Shown piece by piece: positions 29,701 to 41,194 of a stretch of 64,000 nt of DNA (position 1 is the stretch's first letter; each line of letters begins with the position of its first letter). A model generated the notes under the pieces. That model did no database searches. It was given only the letters and a program-made list of their open reading frames with translations, and was not told where the DNA came from. Made by a program: the position numbers and the translations under genes. Origin of the DNA: Desmodesmus armatus (lineage: Eukaryota; Chlorophyta; Chlorophyceae; Sphaeropleales; Scenedesmaceae); assembly GCA_007449985.2 (NCBI GenBank), contig VIIQ02000031.1:186001-250000 (forward strand). The letters run 5' to 3'.

Positions 29701-30296
29701 GCCAAATCATCTTTTGGCTTCGCAGTGGCTATGAGTACATCCGTCATTTGGGAGCATGTCTGACTTGTGCGCCAAGATGCAGCCACAGCTGTTGCGCTGT
29801 TGGGTGCAGTGGTGTGGGCGAGTGTTTGGTGACGTTGTGCCACGTGCACTGCCACGCTAATGCAGCGTGCATGCGGCATGGGGCCACACAGACCTGAATT
29901 TGGGCGCAGCCGTGCAAAGTATTGCAGCATCACTACAGCAGGACCGACCGCATATGGCAGTGCTCGTAAGGTATTTGGCCAGGAAGTGCAGGTGACAGTC
30001 TTGTTCTGCTAAGAGATATGTTGCCTTGCATGCTTGCATGCTGCCTGTACACCTGCAGGTGGACCAACGGCCTCTTCAAGTCAACCCTGCATCGCGTGGT
30101 CAACACGGAAGGCAGGGAGCGCTACTCATGCGCCTTCTTCTTTGAGCCAAATTTCAACACTCGCGTGGAATGTCTGCCCTGCTGTGTCAGCGAGGATCGC
30201 CCAGCAGCCTACCCACCCACCACAGCTGGCGAGCACCTCCTGGCCAAGTATGCGCAGACACATGCTGGCTATGACGTTCACCGAAAGCAGCAGTAG
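26709..30296 (+). CDS. 2-oxoglutarate/Fe(II)-dependent dioxygenase (isopenicillin N synthase-like)
   Basis: Oxidises an unknown small molecule using O2 and 2-oxoglutarate. Exons: 26709-26811, 26910-26987, 27606-27726, 28093-28265, 28661-28728, 29150-29245, 29555-29634, 30059-30296. Sum 957 nt, in frame, 318 residues. The N-terminal DIOX region opens with FPLVDVSVDE and contains ESGFFYVSGHGI. The catalytic core has GAHSDYGMLTIL with Fe ligands His195 and Asp197, the third ligand His251 in STLHRVVN, and the 2-oxoglutarate-binding Arg261-x-Ser263 in RYSCAFFFEPN. PGAFIINLGDMLERWTNG is the typical link between them. Length suits the plant/bacterial DIOX family; the substrate cannot be told. There is no targeting peptide, so it is probably cytosolic. 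It starts 589 bases from the MCM3 start, in the opposite direction. Confidence 0.95.
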
Positions 30297-30804
30297 GTGG
30301 GTGGGTGTTGTGGATGGTGTGTTGCTGAGACAGCTCCTGCTGTATGTTCTGGGTTTGACAGCCTCGCCGGGCTCCCATGCGCCACCAGCTCTCCATGTTC
30401 AGCGCTTTCCTGCGCCCTTTGACCGCGTTGGCCACCCTGTGGCTACAGGTTGGCCAATGCGGTTCCATGGTACATGGTGGAGCTGATGCATCAGCATATG
30501 CTGTACAGCTGGCAGCAGGTGGGCTGCTGGACAAGCAGCTGTCATGTGATTTGTGTACTTGTAGATCACAATCTGCGAGATATAATTAAATGTTATTTGT
30601 ATTGCGTTCCTTCTGCGAGTCAACTGCCGTTCAACGTTGGAAGGTAACGGCTGTCGCACGGGCAACATCTCATCAAGGTTCATTGTCCACTCATTGTCCA
30701 CTCATATCCATCGCACCCCAATCAGACGCGCCAATCATTCTCACTGACTCGTACCTTTGTATACGCTTTTCACCCCACGCTGTGCGCCTGGCGTTGCTGC
30801 GACC
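30297..30804. other. Intergenic region between the dioxygenase and FAS1 genes
   Basis: About 0.5 kb between two genes of the same orientation. It should hold the dioxygenase 3' UTR and the FAS1 promoter. No exon, repeat or TGTAA signal was recognised. Confidence 0.5.
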
Positions 30805-33262
30805 ATGCAGTTCGGGAGGGCTGCTGGATTGTGCGCAGGTAGGCACCGAAAACAGATACATGCATTATCTCAAAACTTACTTTTCATGCGCTGCTTGTTC
30901 AAGCTGGCGCTGCGTGCTGCTGCTGCAAGGCAGCTGGCAGCAGCTGCAGTGCTGTTTTGACTGACTCACTGTACGTCTGCTCCTGTTGTGCATCGTGCAG
31001 TGTTGCTGGCCATCTTGGCAGTAACATCTCTGGCAGCTGACTTTGGGGGCCGAGGCACACCAAACCCCCTGCCATGCGAGTGCACTGATGTGGACCCCGG
31101 GAGAGCTTCGTGACCACAGTGCCCTATTCGTGCTGGTGAGTCTGCTGTTGAGCCAGCAAGTTGTCTGAAGCAAGCTGCTGCTGTGCTGTGCAGGACATCA
31201 CATATCGTCCTTTTAGTCTTATGTTGTTGTAAACGTGCTGGGCTGGAACGCTTCGGGGCGTGAGGAATCTTTTCAGGCGTCCTGCAGGAGTAGCTGCCCA
31301 TATGAGCCTTGCTTGTGTGCTGCTGCTGCTGGTGACGTTTCATTTCAATTCCAGGGATCAGTACAAGTTTGGGTCCTGCAACCAGTCCTTCATACTGGAT
31401 GCCATTAAGGAGGTCAGCGAAGGTGAGAGCATGCTGTGGCAAGCCACGCATTGCGCCTGCCTTGGCACAACTGCGCGCATGCAGCTATCAGCGACACTTT
31501 CCTTCCACGCTGCACTCTCAACAGTGTGGCACTCTGCAGTCTGGGAAGTCTTCACTCATCACACTTTCTCACCTCTGTTTCCTGCTGTCCCAACTGCTGT
31601 CTGCCTGTTTGGCCGTGCCTGTCTGCCTGCAGGCTACTGTCAGATCTCTTGCGGGCGCTGCAACTGCTGCCCCACCCTGCTGCAGGCAGCAGTGACAGCA
31701 GGTCTCACAGAGTTTGCTTGGGCCATGAACCGGTCAGTCAGCAATGTCGAGTCCCTTGCGCAGCACGGTCTGATTGCGACTGTCATGGCACCGGATGACA
31801 ATGCAATGCGCACCCTGTTTGATAGGCTAGGTGAGCACACTGCCTTGGCCCCAGGACATCTTTCAGCCCACCTGTGCCTTGGCTGCTGCTGCCGGCCAGG
31901 CAGACTGACAGCTACGGCTGCGCGCAGTCACGCTTCACCCCGCGTCTATCACAACCTGAGCCCAGCGCCTGTGATTTCAGTCTCGGCTTGCCACCGCAGT
32001 GTGCGCCTGCTTGGCACAAGCGCAGTGAAGCTGTGCCCCTTTGACCCATTGCATTGCGCATATCACCAGTGAACAGCAGGGCAGCTGCATGTCCAAGTAG
32101 AACAATGGCAAGAGCCGACAAGCATCCCTCCATCATCCATGCATGCGCAACACGTTCTAGACCCCGTGCTTGACCCCCCCCCCCTCGCCCCACTTGCAGG
32201 TGGTAAGGCCGCTATCGAGTCCAATGAGGGTGTGAGGGCCAAGCTGGCCAACATCATGTCGTACCACGTGGTGCGCCCTGTGCCTGGCTACGAGGCATTC
32301 ACCACGCCATTCATGGCTGAGGGGACTGAGATGCAGGTAAGGTTGGACGATGGGCGTGGGACAAACCCTGGGGGTTGTAGCGGCTCACATATAGACACAT
32401 GACTTGCGCAAGTGCCTGCATGCATGTTTTCACACTTTGAACAGTGCACTGTGAGGCCCAGCTCTAGTTTTTTGCCGGGCCTGTGGTGTGTGGGTTGAGA
32501 GGAGAACACGGTCGACGGGTGGGCTGCTGTGCAGAAGCAGGCAAGTGCTGGCTGCCGCTCGAATCACCTGTTGCACAGTGTGCAGCAGCTTTCATTGATG
32601 TCACATTAACGGTTGCTGTGGAATTAGATGTAGCACCTGTGCTTGGGGCCACTGGCAGCTGCTCGCATGTGTTGTTATACTACGCAGTACTACTAGTCTG
32701 TATTGCTCACGGCCGCATGCTGCTTGTGTGCTGCAGACCTTCAAGAACGGGACCAGCATCGCTGTTGAGTCTAACACTGGTGGCAACATCAAGCTCAAGA
32801 GTGCTGGCACCTCTGCAGACATCACGCGCAAGGACCTGTATGCGTGCAAGGTGGGTGCCGGGATACACTTTGGCTCATGAGGAGTGATCGCAGCTGTGTG
32901 CAGACATGTTCGTCAACAGAGAGGATGCTTGATAGGCCAACATACGATCCTGCAGCACAGTGCATGCTGCAGCAGGTGGTGCATTTGGGCATATTCAGTA
33001 TGGGATCAGCGGCTGCTTTGGCCACTCAGGTGATGTCTGCTTGTATGGCAGCTGTGCTGCTGCACCTCGGTTGTTGAATCTACACCAGGATCTTGGGCAT
33101 GCATAATTGCGCAATGCAGGCTATGTGCTTGCCAAAGCATATCGGCAGTTGTACTGAGTCTGCTTGTCTGTCCTGTGCGGTTGCGGTGGTGTGTGCGTGC
33201 AGGGCTTCATCAACGTGCTCAACTGGTACTTGCTGCCTCCTGGAGAGTCCCTCGACAGCTAA
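30805..33262 (+). CDS. Secreted Cys-rich protein with one fasciclin (FAS1) domain; apparent frameshift
   Basis: Probable secreted cell-surface adhesion-type protein. Exons: 30805-30838, 31001-31135, 31355-31422, 31633-31830, 32200-32336, 32737-32850, 33203-33262. Exon 1 and the start of exon 2 encode a signal peptide (VLLAILAVTSLAA), then a small Cys-rich module: CECTDV, PYSCW, FGSC, YCQISCGRCNCC. This is followed by one FAS1 domain: LLQAAVTAGLTEFAWAMN, ATVMAPDDNAM, YHVV and the final DLYACKGFINVLNWYLLPP. The exons sum to 746 nt, one short of a multiple of three. The frame of the signal peptide ends in TGA near 31110, whereas PYSCW reads in another frame. One missing base near the CCCCGGG run at 31095-31101 would restore it, so this is a sequencing error or a real mutation. 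Downstream phases are consistent. Confidence 0.85.
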
Positions 33263-35054
33263 GACAGTCGAAGCTTCCACCATGTCTCTTCCACACTGCA
33301 ACTGCGGAGTTGGGACTCGCAGCGTTGCGGGCGCAGCCTGCTGCAGCGGCTGCAGCACGGAGCGCACGGACCAGGAGAGCCTGTCAGCATCCGACTGTGT
33401 GTGTCAATGTGACATCATCACTTGCTGTGGTGACCGTGTGCTGCATTGAATGCTGCTGTAACAGCAGCTGCGCCGCAGCAAGCAGTCTTGCTATTGCCTG
33501 GCACTTGGAGTCCTTGCCTCAGGCCCCCCAGCAGTGGGGTTCGTCCCCAGCGGTTGTGTGTTGACGCATGCATTGCTACCAGCCACTGCATCTCAGCAGG
33601 ACGGCCGAGGAAGTATTGTTATGATTGTGTGTTGGGTGTATGGCCACCCGGCGGGATCTTGCAAGGGCCAATTGGTGACTAACACTTTGCCTGGCAGTCC
33701 ATGCCTCCTGCACCAAGGAGCTGTTGTGGACATAGCCTGGCACTAGCTCAGTTCCCTGCCTCCAAGGCAAAGTGTGCCTGAAGTCGCATCTGTCCAGGAG
33801 TGTGTAGAGTTGTGGGGGGTATGTTGGCAGAGTTGCTGGGACGTTGCTGCCCCAGCCTGGTACCGGGTACCAGCAGCAGCTGGCAGCAGCATTCGCAACT
33901 GTCTGGGGTGTGGGAAGTACTACACTGTATGGCTTGCGGTATCAAGGCTGCAGCGTATGGAGGGCACTACCGTTCGAGACTGTTGCTTGCTGGTAGCTAC
34001 TCCCCCGTCTGGGAGGTGCACCTGTGGGCCTGTTGCTGCTGCAAAGCCGCAAACGCGATTCACTCAGCAGTTGGCCAAGGGGGTGGGGACCTTCTGTGAA
34101 GCCCACCAAGCAAGCATCTGCATGTTTGAAAGAATCCATTGTTGATGTAACGGAGGCTGCACTGGCAAGGCTGTTGAGCTCCAACAAGCTTTAGATTGCG
34201 GTCAACCGATGTGCAGTGCACTGGGTAGCAACCCCGCATGCCCTGGCTAGGAGTGTTGGCCAGGAGAATGAGGCCGCGGCTGGATTGTGGTGATGATTTG
34301 TGGGAACCCCCTTGAAGCAGCATGCGGGTCTGTTTAGGGAGCATGAGTAGGAGAATGGAGGCCCGGCCAGGCTGTTCATCATGACATGAAGAGCTCTAAG
34401 GGTGCTCGGCCAGGGAGCGTGATTGCACAACTGGGTGGAGAATATAAGTCAAGCTTGGAACCCACGTCGATTGCAACATCAGGAACACGCAGTCTGTAAG
34501 TCAGGTGCCCAGCTGCAGTTGGACCCAGCTCAGCCTGCCCCTCCCCCACTTCGCTCCGTCCTGCTGCGTTTGCGTCGTCGTAGCTTGGTTCCATAAGCGC
34601 TTCAGCCTCATGATGAGGCCTAACCCGACTGCAGGTCAAACGCCATGTTCACCGTCAAACTTCTAACAGTTTGACGCAGCCCTGACCTTATACTAAATAG
34701 GAAGGAAATAGCGAAAGTCCAGCGTGGGCAGATAGGGTGGTTTCATCCAATCTTCCTGCAAGTTTGGAATGAAAGCTCCTACCTTTACTTGGCTTGAGAG
34801 GTGTTTATTAGGAGTGGTGGTTAAGGCCGGGCAAAGCCTGCAGTTTCCTTAGCCAAAAGCAAAACGACAAAGCTCCCAATGCCAACAGTAGCTGGAGTTT
34901 ATGCTCATAGCAGAGGGAACTGAACCGTGTTGTCGTTCGGTGATCAGATCAGGTTCAATTCAAAAAAATACAGTTGCAGTCCATTCCTTGCGCGGCTTTC
35001 TAGTGGTACAGAGTGCAGCTTACGGTGTGTTCCCATGCTGCACCACCAGCCATC
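33263..35054. other. Intergenic region with no gene recognised
   Basis: 1.8 kb after the FAS1 stop. Apart from the TGTAA at 33467-33471, no convincing exon was seen. Short open frames on both strands overlap and lack motifs. The promoter of the gene at 35055 would be in the right-hand end. Confidence 0.45.
33467..33471 (+). terminator. Poly(A) signal TGTAA of the FAS1 gene
   Basis: TGTAA lies 205 bases after the TAA stop of the FAS1 gene, on the coding strand, at a distance usual for green algal 3' UTRs. Confidence 0.5.
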
Positions 35055-35610
35055 ATGGCTCTCCTTCGGCTGACAGAAGCACAGTGGAAGAGCAGCTTCA
35101 GGGGGTTGTCAAGGCATGCACGAGGCAACCCCACCGCAAGAGTCCCCACTAAAGAGTATCCTTGGCAAAAGGTTTTTATTCTGATACACGGAGAGCAGGA
35201 TGATGCCGCCCCATTGCTTACAGCTGCAGTAGAAGACGTGCTCAACTGTGCAGCGGCGCAGAAGCACAGCCTGCAGGATGCCCTGAGCGCTGCACACAGC
35301 ACCGATGACAAGCACCTTATGATCCTCAGGGTAGGTGCATGAAGAGCAGCAGGAGCACAGGCAAAGCTGCAGCCCAGCCTTTCAACCACCAACCACCACT
35401 CTTGCTGCTGTGTGTCTGTTCAGGCTGTTGCACGGTTCCTGATCAACCAGCCAGCCAACAGCCACTGGAGGGGCATGTTCAAGAACGAGAGGGACGAGGT
35501 GCAGGAGCTGGAGGAGACAGTGGAGTTCATCGCCAAGGACGTGCTGATGCCAGACCTCCCTCACTTGGTGGCGCACCTGGAGTTTGCGGAAAGCCAGAAC
35601 ATCACTACTG
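35055..35610 (+). CDS. Unrecognised protein, first two exons (3' part unresolved)
   Basis: Two exons fit well: 35055-35330 (92 codons from ATG) and 35424-35610, joined in phase 0 by a GT-AG intron and ending at a good donor. Together they encode about 154 residues, mostly helical and charged: MALLRLTEAQWKSSFRG, then KEYPWQKVFILIHGEQDD, then HWRGMFKNERDEVQELEE and MPDLPHLVAHLEFAE. I do not recognise the family. The gene must continue, because the second exon ends in phase 1 without a stop. Possible later exons lie at 36074-36235, 40109-40218 and near 41980-42141, which would mean unusually long introns; alternatively the gene is truncated or decaying. No signal peptide or membrane segment was seen. 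Confidence 0.5.
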
Positions 35611-38600
35611 GTGGGTTGCACTGTGGGTTGACGGGGATAGACACGCACCGCCATGGGTGTTCAGTACTGGCTGAGCATCCCCTGACTGCCTGCTTCGAAT
35701 GCTGTTAGAAGTATGACGCCATGTTGAGCCATTGTCTTCACCTGAGTGTTCCATGCTGTTCATAAGCCTAATCATTAGTTTAAAACCGGCCAACTGGTCT
35801 GCGCCTGCTACATTGTTGCTACATTGTTGTGCAAGCCGGTGTTCACTCTGCACTGCCATAGGAAGCCGTGCCGCACTCGCCAAGTGTTCGCAAGGACACG
35901 TTTGTACTACTTTTTTCAGTCGGACAGCGATGAGTCATACGGCAGCCAGGGGCCAGTTTCAGACATCACTGTGTGCACACAGGCAGCGTGTAGAGCAGTT
36001 GCAGGCCGACAGTTGGTCTCATTCACACCTTACGCCACTCTATATACCATGCTTGCAGCCGTTGCAGCTTTGCAGCGGAAGCAGCAACAACAAGACCATC
36101 GCAGCTCTGGCTCCCCTCGCCAGTCCCACAAAACGGGTCAGCGCCAAGCACAAGCTGCGTTGTTCGCGGCAGCTGTTCTCCCCTGATGCAAGCCGATCAG
36201 CTGCGATGTCGATCTGGCTTCAAGCAATGGAGCAGGTCAGTGCACAGGTCAGTGGAGTTGTGTGCTGGGCAGTGTCTCGTGTCCTGGAGCCCTTGAATGC
36301 TTGAAATCAACTCATGCGTTGCATATGTTCATTTATCTGACCTTGCAGGCGTCAGTGACGTCGCCTGCTGACCAGGGGCCTGACAAGCAGCAGCAGTAGG
36401 GGCCCGCAGTCCCCACAGGCCTGCCAAGGCTACAGCACGCAGCCTTCTGACGTGTTGCAGGCAGCGTTATTACGGACGAGGCAACAGCACGTGGGTGTGA
36501 CATGATTGCATGGAGGCGGGTGACGGAACACACACATGCGCCTGTGGGGTGGGCTGATGCAGTGCCACAGCAGCTGCAAGCGGCGCGAAGCACAACACGG
36601 ATGTGGCCACAGCACATGACGGACACACGGGACCTCTACTGTAGCAACAGCAACAGGCAAGTTGGTTGCAGGCCTGAGCCAGACAAGGCGCGGCAAGCAG
36701 TGGGGCTGCTGTGCTGAAGGGGCATGGGCGGTGCTTCTGTCACCCTCATACATGTTTCAGCAGTCAAAGGCTGTTGTGGTGTCACTTCGTGAAGAGTATG
36801 CGTGTATCATGTGAGGATGGAGAGCGAGGGGTGTGTCTGCATTTTTGGCAGGCCGGGAGGTCGGCTGCTGTGCACTTTGCTTGTGCAGAGGGGGTGTGAG
36901 AGCACTTGCGCATAGCGCTCGTGGCATGACAGGAGGGGCACAGAACAGTTGCTGGGCTACGCAATTGGCTGGTGTTGCTGAATGTGGGGCTGCAGGTGCC
37001 TGCTGCAAACCTGGGTTGCCCACCATTTGCGCAACCATGCTTGGGGCTGCGTTGTCAGGGGCACTGTGGGGGACTGCTGCTTGTTGCCCCGGCTGTGCGC
37101 GCAGCTTGTGTTACGTCTTGCTTTTGTCTCACACTGGCAATGCATGCCATGGCTGATATGTTATGTACTGTGTGGTGTGCAGCTGCCTGTGTTTTGGAAG
37201 GGTGCACTTGCATGCGGCCGCCACTGACGTTACCATACGTAGTCTTTGTGTCTCGTACCATACCAACTGTTGTATGGCAATCATACGTTATGTCTCTGTG
37301 CCTGCTGTTTCCTGCACAGCCGTGCACCCTTCCCCCTGGGTGCTTGGCGTGAGTCAACACCTGGGTGTATGGATGCCCGTGCGTTGTGGCTGCCATTGTT
37401 ATGATAAGTACTGTTTACCAGCTGGGTGGCTTCGCCTGTACTGATTTTATTTTGCTGTGTACTGTAGTCTGTGTTCTGGACCTGTCAAAGTCAGTGATGC
37501 TTTTCCAGGGGCGTGGCATGTCAATGTCACACACCCCTTATTGCGTGACGAGACCTGGGCTGGGGCGCTGCTGCAGCCTTGGCAGCACGTGCTGCCACTG
37601 TGCCAAGGCTGCAGCAACGTGCGACGCGACACACTGCTGCACACGCTGTCCAGTGCACTTGTGACGACGTTTTGGTTGTGACGGAGTGCGCTGTCGCTCA
37701 AAGTTGACAGGCAAGCCGTCTGCTGCAGTCGGTGTTGCACCCTTTGCACTGACGGCGACACTGACATGTCCTGCAGGGGTTGTGTGGGTGCTGGTTGACA
37801 TGTCGGCTGTTCAAAACAGCTCACTGGGGCTGCTGCTGCTGCTACTGCAGCCTGAACTTGGTTTGGCATGGCCTGGCAGCTTGCCGTTTGACCCTCTGCT
37901 GTTCAGTTGCGTGACAGTTGTCAATGCATGCCGTGCTGACACCTAGCTGTGACATTGTGCCCTAGTGTTTCAACCCTGCAGACCTGGCACCTTGTTTGGA
38001 AGCTAGCGGCGGGCACGCCGTGCTGTTTTGGGTGTTCACCACCTCTCTGCTCTGCAAGACTGTGGTTGGGCGCTGCAATTGTACTGTTGTATGCACACAA
38101 GTGTGAGGGGACTGAGGCTGGGGTGCTTCCCTGGCACTAGCCAGCAAGTGAGATGCCCATGGGAGCACAAGACTGTGTTGTTGTGTCTGGACAGAAGTGC
38201 CGGCATGCCTGCCTCACACGCCATGGCCACCCTAAGCCGCCTGTGCAGCTGGCACGCGACCATATGGCTGCGTAGCACGCGCACCCTGACATGCATGTCA
38301 GCGTGTGCGTGCTATGCATGTCAGCGTGTGGTTGGTGACGTGGTTGGCTGCGGCAAGCTCTGCATTGTGCCATGGCTGCGTCTTGGTGGGGGCGTGGAGT
38401 CAATTCCTGCTAGCAGCAAATAGTGGTTTGGTTGTGCATGGTCAGGTAGTGTCAGCCGCTTGCCCGCCCACTGCTGGCTGCTTTGTTGCGCAACGCACGC
38501 CGGCGGGCTGACGTGAGTTTGGCTGACATTTAATGAAGCCCCATCTGGTGGCGCATTAGTAAGGTCCGGCGAATGTATTATCGATCTCAGTGGCGGTTGG

Positions 38601-40108
38601 AAGGACAAGATTGGAGGTGTGATGCATCTGTTGCGACAATCTGTATGTGATTCAGGGCTTTTACTCTGACCACAGAGCGTTGTTGGGTGACAGGGGTTGT
38701 TTGGACCCACCGACAGGGACAAGGGTGGTGGGCCACCACCTGACCGTGTACTCACCACAGCCTCTCTTTGCATGCTTGCTTTTTCCAGGTGTTGATTGCT
38801 GTCTTACATAGAACTGCATTGACGAGGTGCAGCATCAGGACTGTCTTTTTGGGAAGTGGTGCCAGCCATATGACATGGCTGGTCTCCATCGCGTGTTGTG
38901 CAAACCTCTGCCTTGGCCCTGGATTTTGGTGTAGTGTTTGTGGTTCTGCTGTTCTCACTGCTCTTTCCCCCGGCTGAGCCTGCACACAAGGAGTGCTGTG
39001 GCGCCAGCAAGTGATCTTGTTTCCCTCTTCCCCAGTTATCCACCTTGACTACGGCATTCCACTTTGGCGGCGCAGCATGCACCTTGCTCGTTGCTTGAGC
39101 ATTGAGATCGTTCACAGCTGCTGCAGCTTTGATTCGATTGAGTCCTGATCTTGGGTGATGGGGCCTGCTCTCACTGCCGGCTCAATGACACTCTTATCTC
39201 ACACATACTGCATGGCATGGCGGTCTCATGGAGTGTGATGTGTCTCACGTCACCATGACAGGAGCACCAGCTCACACAATAGCATCACACACTGATGCGG
39301 CCTCTTGAAGTATGGTATGCGGGATGAGGACGGATTTTGGCTGACGTGTGGTGGCGACTCGCCTTAGCGCGTGCAAGTGTTGCCTCGTATTATCCATTGT
39401 GTGTGCGTGTGTGTTAAGGAATGTGACCACACATTGGCACTGCCTTCAACCACGGAGGGTGGAGCGGCTTCTGCTAGAGCTGGCCGACAGCAGGTACTGC
39501 ACAACTGCTCACACAGGGAAGGTGTAGGTGTCTGCAGCGGTGGGGTCGGGTGCTGTCACTTTTCTGGGTTATGTGGCCTACTACGTCGACTTATTGGTGG
39601 TGGTGCAGTGTGTGTCTGTGGTTTGACAAGGATCAGGGTTTTGAGACGCATGGGAAGAACCCACTCAGCGCATCTGCATCGGGCATGGCTGTTTGTGTTC
39701 GCAGAGTGGTATTGATCCTGTGTCAACCAGAGCCTTTTTCCCCTATCTAGTATGTCAAGAGGTGGAATGCAGGGTTGCGCGAAGCAACCATACAGACAGA
39801 TCGGCGCCTGCACTCATCTGTGATGTCGGCTGTTTGAGGCATTGTGGGCCAGCCGAGTGCTGCGGCGCCTCTTTCGTACCACTCAGGCGCTGGGCTGCAT
39901 GTTGATCATGCAACAGTAGCTTGCCTGGGCGATGTGGCTACCACGGGTGATGAATGCTGGCAACAAATTATTGGTTGCTGGCCTTGCGGCTGTACCGCTG
40001 CCGTTCTGGGGCGGTGAGGGCTGCTGCGGCTGCCTGATGTGATGCTTTAGCAAGGAAGCCCTGCTGCCTGCTGAGTTTGTGATTGGCCCTGAAGCATCTG
40101 CTTGTCAG

Positions 40109-40218
40109 GGCACATTTGTCGCTTGATCGCAGAGGATATGGTGACTGGCCTGCGCACTGTGCACAGCGTCCACCTGATGATCAAGTTCATTGCATTCCGT
40201 GTGCTGCGCACAAAGATG
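40109..40218 (+). CDS. Candidate exon of an unrecognised gene
   Basis: A 110-bp segment flanked by a TTGTCAG acceptor and an ATG|GTGCGT donor encodes 36 residues that look like protein: HICRLIAEDMVTGLRTV and then LMIKFIAFRVLRTKM. It has balanced hydrophobic and charged content, unlike the surrounding low-complexity frames. Start phase is 2 and end phase 0. It may belong to the gene beginning at 35055. It is immediately followed by the 94-bp tandem duplication. Confidence 0.3.
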
Positions 40219-40260
40219 GTGCGTGTGGCGTATGGCATAGTTGCTATAGGCCCTCGGCAA

Positions 40261-40425
40261 GGGGTGGTTATGATTGCACCCTTGTGACTCCAGGTGCCAT
40301 TGCCGCGCTCGACTGGGTGTGCTCGCATATTGGTTGCTAGGGTGCCGTTGGCCAGGGGTGGTTACGATCACACCGCTGGGACTCCAGGTGCCACTGGTGC
40401 ACTCGACTGGGTGTGCTTGCATGAA
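40261..40425. repeat. Tandem duplication with 94-bp period (two units)
   Basis: ggggtggttatgattgcacc at 40261 recurs as ggggtggttacgatcacacc at 40355, and similarity continues through gactccaggtgcca and cgactgggtgtgct. The two units differ by scattered substitutions, so the duplication is not recent. Confidence 0.85.
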
Positions 40426-41141
40426 CAACACACTCCTGCAGCCCACTAGGGGCAGAGGGCCTGCTGTGTGTGCTCCGCACATGTGTGCTGCGCTCGCCGT
40501 GCTGATGCGGGCTTGTTGTGGTTGGCGATGGGTACTACAGCAGAGCTAGGAGGTGCGTGGGTTGCAAGGCTGCATAGCTAGCCGCAGTGCTAGGTTGCTG
40601 GGGTGCACTAGCCAGCCCGCAGATGCTATCTGCAGGAAAGAACAGAACACACACAGCAGTACTGTACCGCTGTTTGCAACATGTGCTGGCCACGCCCAAG
40701 GGTGTTTTGAGCCAGAGTTGTGCGTTGGTCGCAGGCACACGTGTGGGGCAGTGCGGTTGCTTGAGCTTGGCAGTAGTAGCTAGCTAGCTGTGTGGGCTGA
40801 TGGGTGTGTCGGTAATGGTACGGTTCCATGGTGCACTGTGCCCACCTGTTGCGTGCTGAGCTGGTTATTGTGCCTGAGCTGATTGTTGTGCAGTGTGTGG
40901 GAGGGTGAGGTACCAACAGCGTAGCAGCTAGCTGTAGTAAGGCACAGGCAGTGCATGTTGGCTAGCTGTAGCAGCGGAGTCCTGGAATGCTCCCCAGGCA
41001 GACAAAGGAGTGTGTGTGTGCGTGTGTGTTGTGGCAGTTGCTTTGGCACTGTGCCTCGGGTGGGACAGCCTTGTATCCTGGCAGAGACTGTCCTAGCACA
41101 TTTGCATGGCTGCTGTTGCACTCCATGCGCATGTATGAGAG

Positions 41142-41144
<3 letters not shown>

Positions 41145-41193
<49 letters not shown>
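41145..41193. repeat. (GT)24 microsatellite
   Basis: An uninterrupted GT dinucleotide run of 24 units preceded by a short GA run. Such a tract is expected to be length-polymorphic and can adopt Z-DNA. Confidence 0.98.

Positions 41194-41194
<1 letters not shown>

Noticed and set aside
37055..38773. Several 90-150 codon frames on both strands
   Set aside because: They overlap one another, lack motifs and conserved-looking composition, and none could be linked by splice sites into a consistent gene.
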